A stretch of 64,000 nt of DNA from Saccharofermentans sp. (GTDB lineage Bacteria > Bacillota > Clostridia > Saccharofermentanales > Saccharofermentanaceae), in NCBI GenBank assembly GCA_024682215.1, contig JAIKZM010000099.1:1-64000 (forward strand), written 5' to 3'. A program made the translations under genes and the position numbers. The first letter of the stretch is position 1, and the number at the start of each line of letters is the position of its first letter. Under the pieces are notes generated by a model. The model was not told where the DNA came from. It saw only the letters and a list, made by a program, of their open reading frames with translations, and did no database searches. Below, piece by piece: positions 37,339 to 46,312 of the stretch.

Positions 37339-39939
37339 ATGCAATTCTTTTCGGAGCTTTACGCGCTGATAATCGGACCGATAGAACTGGTATTCGAGAT
37401 CATATTCTCGGTGCTTAACAAGCACATCCATATTTCCGGTGTAAACATCATGCTCCTGAGCCTTGTGTTCAGCCTTATCGTCCTGCCTCTTTATATGCGC
37501 GCGGATAAGATACAGGAAGAAGCAAGGGACGCTGAAGAGCGTTTAGGCCCCGTCATCAAGCACATCAAGCAGTACTTCAAGGGCGACGAGCGCTTCATGA
37601 TCCTGCAGACTTACTACAGGCAGAACGATTACAGCCCGCTTTCCGTACTCAAGAGCTCCGTCTCACTGATGCTTCAGATCCCGTTCTTTCTTGCCGCATA
37701 CAGGATGCTCCACGATAACATGTATCTCGTCGGCTCATCATTCGGCCCCATCAAGGATCTGGGAAGCCCCGATGCTCTCATCGCTGCAGGCTCCGTAACG
37801 ATCAACGTTCTCCCGTTCGTAATGACTGCGGTTAACCTTCTTTCAGCAGCCGTCTATGCAAATAAGATGCCTTTCAAGTCAAAGGTCCAGCTCTTCATCA
37901 TGGCTGCTCTCTTCCTTGTACTGCTCTACAATTCCCCTGCGGGAATGGTCCTTTACTGGACATGCAACAACCTGTTCTCACTCGTAAAGAACATCGTGAT
38001 GAAGATCGTCTCCGGCAAAAAGAAGCCCGCTTCCGTATCAGAGAAGCCCAAGAAGGCTCCCAAGGATTCCAAGGGCTACAAGGGACTCTTCATCTTCTCA
38101 TGCATCGCATGCGCCGCGCTTACGGGAATCTACCTTCCGATGTCAGTCCTCTCCGCTTCACCCGAAGAGTTCGTCGATATGCAGACTCTGGCACACCCCA
38201 TGGTCTATGTACTCCGTTCCATTGTCATGGCAACGGGTCTTTTCGTTATCTGGCCTTCAGTCTTCCGCGCGATGTCTTCGCAGAAGGGCAGGAAGGTCAT
38301 TTCTTTTGTAATGTTTGCTCTTGCTGCAGGAATCGTTGTCAACAGCCACCTCTTCAGCAACGGCTACGGAATGATGTCGAACGTTCTTGTTTATGACGTC
38401 TTCCCGGTATTCGATACCAAGACAAAGCTCCTGAGCCTTGCAGCCACAATAGGTGCTGCTGCAGTCGCAGTGGTCATCGCGAAGTTCGGCAGGAACATTG
38501 CGACAGTCATAGCGCTTTCGATGGCTCTCGTTTTCGCAGGACTCGGAATATCCAAGACGGGCGCGATCAACCGCGGTTACATCGATGCAAGGAAGGCCGT
38601 TACCGACAACGATCCTGAGTTCACTCTTTCAAAGAACGGTAAGAACGTAGTCGTTCTCATGCTCGACCGTGCCCTGGGCCCCATGATCCCTTACCTCTTC
38701 AACGAGAACAAGTCACTCGGAAAGTCCTTCGACGGATTTACCTACTATCACAACACCATGTCCTATGGTGCATATACGAATTTCGCAACCCCGGCACTGT
38801 ACGGCGGATACGAATACACTCCCGAGAGGGTCAACGAGCGTTCGTCCGAGCGTCTTGTGGACAAGCAGAACGAGGCACTCAAGGTAATGCCCGTCATGTT
38901 CTCCAAGGCAGGCTTCAACGCAACGATCGTCAATCCTTCCTACGCAGGCTACAAGTGGAATTCAGACCTTACCGTATTTGACGGACTCGAGAGAGTAAGC
39001 GCATACAATACGCTCTTCCGTTACGTTCCGGTCAATTACGGCGAGTCATACCAGACAACGGTAAGACGCAATCTTTTCTGCTATTCGCTCTACAAGGGCG
39101 CGCCTGTAGCTCTTCAGCCTTATCTGTATGACAACGGCACATATAACGAGACTTCCGTGACCGACTGGTCGACCGCACCCCAGGTGCAGCGCGGAAGCAC
39201 CATCGCAAGCGGCCACAACAAAGAGTTCGAGGCCGAGTACTGGGCAGTCAACTCACTCGACAAGATGACGAAGATCGATGAGGGAAGCAGCAACAATTAC
39301 CTGTTCTTCAATTCGCGCGTTGCCCACGAGGAGCAGCTCCTCCAGGAGCCCGAGTACGCGCCTGCCGATCATGTAAACAACACAAAGTATGATCAGGAGA
39401 ACAAGAGCAGGTTCAAGGTCAACGGCAAGATGATGCTCATGATCGACAGCGTCGACTACCAGCATTATCAGGTAAATATGGCTGGTCTCATGGCAGTTGC
39501 GAAATGGCTTGATTATCTTAAGGCAAATGACTGTTATGATAACACCAGGATCATAATCGTTTCGGATCACGGCTTCGGCCTTTCAAACTTCTCCGATCTC
39601 CTGATCACGGGCGCGCACCAGATCGATGCGGAATGGTTTACGCCCCTGCTCATGGTAAAGGATTTCGGAAGCCGCGGTGAGCTCAGCCAGTCCGAAGAGT
39701 TCATGACGAATGCCGATACTCCGTATCTCGCATCACAGGGAGTGATCGAGAACCCCGTAAATCCTTTCACGGGAAAGGCGATCACGAACGATGCAAAGAA
39801 CGGCGAACAGAAGATCATTTACTCCGGCGAGTGGGGCGTAGATAAGAACAACGGAAATACCTTTAAGCCGGGACAGTGGTATTCCGTAAAAGAAAACATC
39901 TGGAAAAAAGGAAACTGGAAATATCTGGGAGGTTATTGA
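37339..39939 (+). CDS. YidC-like/AP-superfamily fusion, paralog 4
   Basis: 866 aa; NVVVLMLDRA, AYTNFATPALYGGYEYTP, VSDHGFGLSNF. Confidence 0.88.
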   Translation: MQFFSELYALIIGPIELVFEIIFSVLNKHIHISGVNIMLLSLVFSLIVLPLYMRADKIQEEARDAEERLGPVIKHIKQYFKGDERFMILQTYYRQNDYSPLSVLKSSVSLMLQIPFFLAAYRMLHDNMYLVGSSFGPIKDLGSPDALIAAGSVTINVLPFVMTAVNLLSAAVYANKMPFKSKVQLFIMAALFLVLLYNSPAGMVLYWTCNNLFSLVKNIVMKIVSGKKKPASVSEKPKKAPKDSKGYKGLFIFSCIACAALTGIYLPMSVLSASPEEFVDMQTLAHPMVYVLRSIVMATGLFVIWPSVFRAMSSQKGRKVISFVMFALAAGIVVNSHLFSNGYGMMSNVLVYDVFPVFDTKTKLLSLAATIGAAAVAVVIAKFGRNIATVIALSMALVFAGLGISKTGAINRGYIDARKAVTDNDPEFTLSKNGKNVVVLMLDRALGPMIPYLFNENKSLGKSFDGFTYYHNTMSYGAYTNFATPALYGGYEYTPERVNERSSERLVDKQNEALKVMPVMFSKAGFNATIVNPSYAGYKWNSDLTVFDGLERVSAYNTLFRYVPVNYGESYQTTVRRNLFCYSLYKGAPVALQPYLYDNGTYNETSVTDWSTAPQVQRGSTIASGHNKEFEAEYWAVNSLDKMTKIDEGSSNNYLFFNSRVAHEEQLLQEPEYAPADHVNNTKYDQENKSRFKVNGKMMLMIDSVDYQHYQVNMAGLMAVAKWLDYLKANDCYDNTRIIIVSDHGFGLSNFSDLLITGAHQIDAEWFTPLLMVKDFGSRGELSQSEEFMTNADTPYLASQGVIENPVNPFTGKAITNDAKNGEQKIIYSGEWGVDKNNGNTFKPGQWYSVKENIWKKGNWKYLGGY

Positions 39940-41951
39940 TGAAAGCATTAATTCTTAATTCAGGACTCGGAAAGAGAATGGGAACCCTTACGAGTGAGCA
40001 CCCCAAGTGCATGACGGAGCTTTCCGTCGGCGAGACCATCGTGAGCCGCCAGTTAAAGCAGCTCGCTGAAGTCGGCATCACGGATGTCGTAATGACTACC
40101 GGACCTTTCGTCGACATTCTCGAAGGCTACATCAAGTCGCTGAATCTTGATCTCGACATCAAGTTCGTAAACAATCCCATCTATGACAAGACGAATTACA
40201 TCTATTCGATCTATATGGCAAGAGAGCTCCTCAAGGGTGATGACCTCATCCTGATGCACGGCGACCTTGTTTTCGAGAATGCTGTTCTTGACGGCATCCT
40301 CGCTCAGCAGTCAGCAATGGCTGTATCTTCGACCATCCCGCTTCCCGAGAAGGACTTCAAGGCAGTCATCAAGGACGGTGAGATCAAGAAGGTCGGCATC
40401 GAGTTCTTCGATGATGCTCTCGCTGCACAGCCCCTCTACAGGTTCACAAAGGAAGACTGGGAGACATGGCTCGATTCCATCGTCAAGTTCTGCGAAGAGG
40501 GCACGACAGGCTGCTACGCAGAGAATGCCCTCAATGTCGTAACAGACAATACGCACATCATTCCTTATGACGTTAAGGACGGTCTCTGCGGCGAGGTTGA
40601 CAACCCTGAGGATCTCGCAGTCATGAGCGCAAGACTTGAAGAGGTCAAGTCCAGGAAGGTATATGTCTGCTTCTCAACCGACATCCTTCACTCAGGCCAC
40701 CTCAACATCCTCAGAAGGGCAGCAAGGCTCGGACATCTCATCGTAGGTGTCATGAGCGATGAGGCTGTCGCTTCCTACAAGAGATTCCCGCTCGTTCCCT
40801 GTGAGGAGCGCAAGGCAATGTTCAAGTCCATCAAGAACGTATGGAAAGTTGTTGAGCAGGATACTCTGAGCTACAAAGACGTTATCGAAAAGTATCACCC
40901 CGACATCATCGTTCACGGCGACAACTGGAAGGAAGGCTTCCAGAAGCCGATCAGGGACGAGGTCATAGAGCTCCTCGGAGCATACGGCGGACAGCTCGTT
41001 GAGTTCCCTTATTCGTCAGATCCCAAGTACAAGGAAGTTGACGCAAGGAGCAGACTTGAGCTCTCACTCCCTGACAACAGAAGAGGAAGGCTCAGAAAGC
41101 TTATCGCAATGAAGGGCCTCGTTACCATGATGGAAGCTCATGACGGTATCTCCGGACTCATCGTTGAGAACACCGTTGTTCACGATGACACAGGTGCTTC
41201 CTACCAGTTCGACGGCATGTGGGTATCTTCACTCTGCGACTCCACTGCAAAGGGCAAGCCCGACATCGAGCTCGTTGACATGACATCAAGATTCAGAACT
41301 ATCGACGATATCACGGAAGTCACCACAAAGCCGATCATCTTCGACGGCGATACCGGCGGACTTACCGAGCACTTCGTCTACACAGTCCGTTCACTTGAGA
41401 AGCTCGGCGTATCCGCTGTCATCATCGAGGACAAGAAGGGCTTAAAGAAGAACTCACTTTTCGGTACCGAGGTCAAGCAGACGCAGGCTACGATCGAAGA
41501 GATGAGCGAGAAGATCGCAGCAGGCAAGAGAGCACAGAAGTCAGCAGACTTCATGATCATCGCGCGTATCGAGTCCCTCATCCTCGAGCAGGGAATGGAG
41601 GACGCTCTTACCAGAGCATTCGCTTTCGTCAAGGCAGGCGCTGACGGCATCATGATCCACTCACGCCGCACAGAACCTGATGAGATCATCGAGTTCATCA
41701 ACAAATTCAGGGAGCAGGATAAGATCACTCCGATCGTCATCGTTCCCACTTCATTCCACTCCGTCAAGGAAGAGGAATGGAAGAAGATCGGCGTTAACGT
41801 TGTCATCTACGCAAACCAGCTCATGAGAGCAGAGGTTCCCGCAATGCAGCAGACAGCCGAGGAGATCTTAAAGAACCACAGAGCCCAGGAAGCAGACGAG
41901 CACCTCATGGGCTTCAAGCAGATCATCAGACTGATCCCTGATGAGATCTAA
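39939..41951 (+). CDS. Trimodular LicC-NTase / HxGH cytidylyltransferase / phosphoenolpyruvate mutase
   Basis: Start at MKALILNSGLGKRMG overlapping the previous stop (TGATG); middle FSTDILHSGHLN...HGDNW; C-terminal PEP mutase with EDKKGLKKNS. Confidence 0.9.
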   Translation: MKALILNSGLGKRMGTLTSEHPKCMTELSVGETIVSRQLKQLAEVGITDVVMTTGPFVDILEGYIKSLNLDLDIKFVNNPIYDKTNYIYSIYMARELLKGDDLILMHGDLVFENAVLDGILAQQSAMAVSSTIPLPEKDFKAVIKDGEIKKVGIEFFDDALAAQPLYRFTKEDWETWLDSIVKFCEEGTTGCYAENALNVVTDNTHIIPYDVKDGLCGEVDNPEDLAVMSARLEEVKSRKVYVCFSTDILHSGHLNILRRAARLGHLIVGVMSDEAVASYKRFPLVPCEERKAMFKSIKNVWKVVEQDTLSYKDVIEKYHPDIIVHGDNWKEGFQKPIRDEVIELLGAYGGQLVEFPYSSDPKYKEVDARSRLELSLPDNRRGRLRKLIAMKGLVTMMEAHDGISGLIVENTVVHDDTGASYQFDGMWVSSLCDSTAKGKPDIELVDMTSRFRTIDDITEVTTKPIIFDGDTGGLTEHFVYTVRSLEKLGVSAVIIEDKKGLKKNSLFGTEVKQTQATIEEMSEKIAAGKRAQKSADFMIIARIESLILEQGMEDALTRAFAFVKAGADGIMIHSRRTEPDEIIEFINKFREQDKITPIVIVPTSFHSVKEEEWKKIGVNVVIYANQLMRAEVPAMQQTAEEILKNHRAQEADEHLMGFKQIIRLIPDEI

Positions 41952-41961
41952 AGGAATACAA

Positions 41962-43071
41962 ATGGAACAGTTAGTATTAAGCAGTGAAAACGGTTACGCC
42001 GAGCTGAACGGATATCTTGCAGACAACAACATCTGCAATATCTTCCTTGTCTGCGACAGCGCTTTCGGATTCCTCAAGATCAAGGATTACTTTGACGGAC
42101 TTGAGGAAGACGGAATAGAGATCACGAGGTTCGACGATTTCCAGCCGAACCCGCTCTACGAGTCAGTCGTTGAAGGCGTAAGGCTCTTTAATGAATCCGG
42201 CGCGAAGATCATCATCGCTGTCGGCGGGGGCTCTGCAATGGATGTTGCAAAGTGCATCAAGCTCTACAGCAACATGGATCCCTCAAAGAACTACCTTGAG
42301 CAGGAGATCGTCCCCAACGATGTCGTTCTTCTCGCGGTCCCCACGACTGCGGGAACGGGCTCTGAGGCGACGAGATATGCGGTAATCTATTACGGTGGAA
42401 AGAAGCAGAGCGTTGCGGACTATTCGATAATCCCTTCAGTGGTCCTTTTCGATGAGTCGGCTCTCGAGACGCTTCCTCTGTATCAGAAGAAGGCAACGGT
42501 CCTCGATGCTTTCTGCCATGCGATTGAATCCTACTGGTCAGTCAACAGCAACGATGAGAGCAAGGAATATTCAAGGAAGGCCGTCAGCGGCATCCTTACA
42601 AACCTTGACGCTTATCTTGCGAACGATAAGGATGCGAACCGCGCCATGATGACCGCCGCACACTACGCAGGCAAGGCCATCAACATCACGCAGACGACCG
42701 CAGGCCACGCGATGTGCTACAAGCTCACGAGCCTCTACGGCGTAGCTCACGGACATGCCGCGGCACTCGTTGATACGAAGCTTTTCCCTTACATGGTCTC
42801 CCATACGGAGGGCTGCGTTGATCCGAGAGGCGGGGATTATCTGAAGAAGACATTCGGCGAGATCGCTTCAATGCTCGGATGCGCCACTGTTGACGAGGCA
42901 TGCGCAAAGCTCCAGAAGATCTTTGATTCACTCGAACTCAAAGTGCCTGAGGCAAAGGAAGAGGATTATGCCGAACTCAAGACTTCGGTAAATCCCGTAA
43001 GACTTAAGAACAACCCGGTAAAGCTGACCGAAGATGCGATCGAGTCTCTCTACCGTGAAATACTGAAATAA
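41962..43071 (+). CDS. Iron-dependent alcohol dehydrogenase, candidate phosphonoacetaldehyde reductase (FomC/PhpC-like)
   Basis: AVGGGSAMDVAK, PTTAGTGSEAT, LDAFCHAIES, VAHGHAAAL metal ligands; sits between PepM and Ppd. Confidence 0.8.
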   Translation: MEQLVLSSENGYAELNGYLADNNICNIFLVCDSAFGFLKIKDYFDGLEEDGIEITRFDDFQPNPLYESVVEGVRLFNESGAKIIIAVGGGSAMDVAKCIKLYSNMDPSKNYLEQEIVPNDVVLLAVPTTAGTGSEATRYAVIYYGGKKQSVADYSIIPSVVLFDESALETLPLYQKKATVLDAFCHAIESYWSVNSNDESKEYSRKAVSGILTNLDAYLANDKDANRAMMTAAHYAGKAINITQTTAGHAMCYKLTSLYGVAHGHAAALVDTKLFPYMVSHTEGCVDPRGGDYLKKTFGEIASMLGCATVDEACAKLQKIFDSLELKVPEAKEEDYAELKTSVNPVRLKNNPVKLTEDAIESLYREILK

Positions 43072-43094
43072 AACAAGGCAAAGGATGACGAATT

Positions 43095-44219
43095 ATGAAA
43101 GTTGAAAGCCTGATTGAAATCTTAGGTGCGGACTTCTACACGGGAGTTCCGGATTCCCAGCTCAAAGCTCTCTGCAACTTCCTGATGAGCAAGTACGGGA
43201 TCGACAGCAAGCATCACATGATCGCTGCAAACGAAGGAAACTGCGCCGCTCTGGCTGCAGGCTACCATATGGCGACAGGAAAGATCCCTGTCGTTTACAT
43301 GCAGAACTCCGGCGAAGGCAACATCATCAACCCGCTTGCATCTCTCGTAAATGACAAGGTCTATGCCATCCCGACGATCTACATTGTCGGCTGGAGAGGC
43401 GAGCCCGGCACAAAGGACGAGCCCCAGCACATCTATCAGGGAATCGTCACACGCACGCTCCTTGACGACATGGACGTTAAGAATTTCGTCATAACAAAGG
43501 AAACCACCGAAGACGAGCTCAAGTCCGCCATGACAGAGTTCGCACCGATCCTTGCAGCAGGCAAGCAGGTTGCTTTCGTAGTTTCCAAGGGCGCTCTTTC
43601 ATTCGACGGAAAGGTCGATTACAGGAATTCCTACAGCCTCAACCGTGAGGAAGTCATCGGCCATATCGCAAAGGCTGCAGGCGAATCCCCGATCGTTTCA
43701 ACGACGGGCAAGATCTCCCGCGAGCTTTTCGAATACAGAACAAATAACGGCATGAGCCACAAGTATGATTTTCTTACTGTCGGCTCAATGGGCCACTGCT
43801 CATCCATTGCACTGGGCATCGCGATCAACAAGCCCGATCTCAAGATCTGGTGCATCGACGGTGACGGCGCTGCGCTGATGCACATGGGCGCAATGGCAGT
43901 CATCGGATCCAACAAGCCTTCCAACATGATCCATGTCGTCATCAACAACGGCGCGCATGAGACAGTCGGAGGCATGCCTACGGTAGCATCCGATTCTTCC
44001 GTCAACCTTCCCGCTGTCGCTGCGGCATGCGGATATCCTTATACCGTTTCAGTAGATAATTTCGAAGACTTAGACAGAGAGCTTGAAGCTGCAAAGAACA
44101 GGGGAGCCCTCTCGTTGATAGAAGTAAAATGTCAGGTAGGAGCAAGAGACGACCTCGGCAGGCCGACAACGACCGCGCTTGAGAACAAGAATAATTTCAT
44201 GGAGTACATCAATGGCTAA
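43095..44219 (+). CDS. Phosphonopyruvate decarboxylase (ThDP)
   Basis: YTGVPDSQL, GWRGEPGTKDEPQH, GDGAALMHMGAMAVIGSNKPSNMIHVVINN. Confidence 0.93.
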   Translation: MKVESLIEILGADFYTGVPDSQLKALCNFLMSKYGIDSKHHMIAANEGNCAALAAGYHMATGKIPVVYMQNSGEGNIINPLASLVNDKVYAIPTIYIVGWRGEPGTKDEPQHIYQGIVTRTLLDDMDVKNFVITKETTEDELKSAMTEFAPILAAGKQVAFVVSKGALSFDGKVDYRNSYSLNREEVIGHIAKAAGESPIVSTTGKISRELFEYRTNNGMSHKYDFLTVGSMGHCSSIALGIAINKPDLKIWCIDGDGAALMHMGAMAVIGSNKPSNMIHVVINNGAHETVGGMPTVASDSSVNLPAVAAACGYPYTVSVDNFEDLDRELEAAKNRGALSLIEVKCQVGARDDLGRPTTTALENKNNFMEYING

Positions 44220-45519
44220 TTTCAATCTTTACATCGACCCGGGCACGGGAAGCATGCTTTTCACGGTACTTATCGGTGTTTTGAGCGCCGCTGTTTACGG
44301 TGCGAGAACCCTGTTCATCAGGCTCCGCACGGGCGCCGGCAGAAAGGCTGACAAGAACAAGATCCCTCTCGTTATCTATTCGGACAACAAGAGATACTGG
44401 AACACGTTCGAGCCTGTCTGCGACGAGCTCGAAAAGCGCGGCCAGGATGCAGTCTTCATGACGGCTTCTCCTGACGACCCGGCTCTCAAGAAAGAGTACA
44501 AGCACATCAAGACAGAGTTCATCGGCGAGGGCAACAAGTCTTTCACAAGACTCAACATGCTCAACGCAAGGCTCGTGTTCTGCACCACTCCGGGACTTGA
44601 CGTTCTCCAGTGGAAGAGATCCAGATCTGTTGATTACTATACGCACATCATGCACGCTCCGAGAGACGCCGCTTCCTACAGAATGTTCGAGCTCGACTAC
44701 TTCGATTCGATTCTCTTCTCAGGCCAGGTCCAGATCGACCAGATCAGGGAGCTTGAGGAATTAAGAGGACTTCCTGCCAAGGAACTCACACTGGTAGGCA
44801 TTCCTTACATGGATGAGATGATGAAGCGTGCCCAGGCACTTCCCCCGGCACCCAAGTCAGACAAGACGACAGTCCTTCTTGCACCTTCATGGGGTAAGTC
44901 ATCACTTCTCGTTAAGTACGGATCCAACTTCATCAGCAATCTTCTGAAGACCGGATATCACGTCATCATCAGACCTCACCCCCAGTCTTTCACGGCTGAC
45001 AAGGAAGTCATCGAAAAGCTCATGGCAGAGTTCCCGAACAGCGATGACCTCGAGTGGAACAGAGACAACGACAACTTCGACGTATTGAACCGTTCCGACA
45101 TCATGATCTCCGATTTCTCCGGCGTCATGCTCGACTTCGCGTTCATCTTCAACAAGCCTGTCATCTATGCAGACATCAATTTCGACAAGGGCCAGTACGA
45201 CTACTACTTCCTTAAGGAAGAGCCCTGGTCACTCACGATGCTCCCCAAGATCGGCATGGCTCTCACAATGGATAACGTAGAGAACGTTAAGGACCTCATC
45301 GAGGAGTGCCTTACAAACCCGAAGTTCAAGGAGACCCGCGAGCAGGCAAGAGACGAGATCTGGCAGCACAGAGGCGAAGGCGCCGTCCGCGTTGCAGACT
45401 ATCTCTGCAACAAGCTCAAGGAGCTTGAAGAGAAGGAAGCTGCCGAGATCAAGGCCGCTGAGAAGAAGTCTTCGAAAAAGTCTTCCAAGAAGGCTGAGAA
45501 GGCTGAAGCAAAAGCTTGA
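44212..45519 (+). CDS. CDP-glycerol glycerophosphotransferase family (TagB/TagF-like), paralog of 26167
   Basis: NLYIDPGTGSMLFT N-terminus, IIRPHPQSF, DIMISDFSGVMLDFAFIFNKPVIY. Confidence 0.85.
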   Translation: MANFNLYIDPGTGSMLFTVLIGVLSAAVYGARTLFIRLRTGAGRKADKNKIPLVIYSDNKRYWNTFEPVCDELEKRGQDAVFMTASPDDPALKKEYKHIKTEFIGEGNKSFTRLNMLNARLVFCTTPGLDVLQWKRSRSVDYYTHIMHAPRDAASYRMFELDYFDSILFSGQVQIDQIRELEELRGLPAKELTLVGIPYMDEMMKRAQALPPAPKSDKTTVLLAPSWGKSSLLVKYGSNFISNLLKTGYHVIIRPHPQSFTADKEVIEKLMAEFPNSDDLEWNRDNDNFDVLNRSDIMISDFSGVMLDFAFIFNKPVIYADINFDKGQYDYYFLKEEPWSLTMLPKIGMALTMDNVENVKDLIEECLTNPKFKETREQARDEIWQHRGEGAVRVADYLCNKLKELEEKEAAEIKAAEKKSSKKSSKKAEKAEAKA

Positions 45520-45534
45520 GATAACGGTCAGATA

Positions 45535-46284
45535 ATGGAAGATAACAATCTTACAGTAACCAGAAAGCAGAGGGTATTGGGTATCATCCTCTGCCTTCTT
45601 ATTTTTGCGGCAGTAGGTGTGATCTCATATTTCATCTGCAAGCCGATGCTCGAAATGAGCAAGGACCCGGCCGCTTTCCGCGCATATATCGACGAACAGG
45701 GAGTAAAGGGCTACCTGATGCTCATGGTTGCCATGTTCCTGCAGGTCGTTGCGGCAGTAATCCCGGGCGGACCTTTTGAGATCGCCGCAGGCTATGCTTT
45801 CGGCATCTGGAAAGGCGCGTTTGTTGCGGATGTCGCGATGACTCTGGGAAGCCTTTTCGTATTCCTCATGGTCAGAAGATTCGGTGTAAAATTCGCATGC
45901 CTCTTCATCTCAAAGAAGAAGCTCGATTCGGTCAAGTTCTTCCACCATTCATCAAGAAGGGACCTTCTGGCGTTCATCTTCTTTCTGATACCGGGTACCC
46001 CGAAGGACATCTTCACTTATGTAATGGGCTTCACCGACATGAAGATCCCCGTCTGGATCTTCATCACTTTTGTAGGAAGATTCCCCGCGATCCTTCTTTC
46101 CGCGATGAGCGGTGACGCAATCGGCGAAAAGAAGTACACCACGTTCATCATCATGATCGTCCTCATCGTAGTGGTCTGCATTGCAGGCAGCATCTTCTAT
46201 GCCGTCTGGAAAAAGAAGCACGATGCCAAGGAGGCAGCTAAGGATGAAAATGAGACTGATCAGGTAAGTCGGAACGATAAATGA
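45535..46284 (+). CDS. VTT-domain (TVP38/TMEM64, DedA-like) membrane protein
   Basis: VIPGGPFEIAAGYAFG, FFLIPGTPKDIFTYVMG. Confidence 0.8.
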   Translation: MEDNNLTVTRKQRVLGIILCLLIFAAVGVISYFICKPMLEMSKDPAAFRAYIDEQGVKGYLMLMVAMFLQVVAAVIPGGPFEIAAGYAFGIWKGAFVADVAMTLGSLFVFLMVRRFGVKFACLFISKKKLDSVKFFHHSSRRDLLAFIFFLIPGTPKDIFTYVMGFTDMKIPVWIFITFVGRFPAILLSAMSGDAIGEKKYTTFIIMIVLIVVVCIAGSIFYAVWKKKHDAKEAAKDENETDQVSRNDK

Positions 46285-46312
46285 TATCCTATAGATGATA
46301 GGGAGGTGCTTT

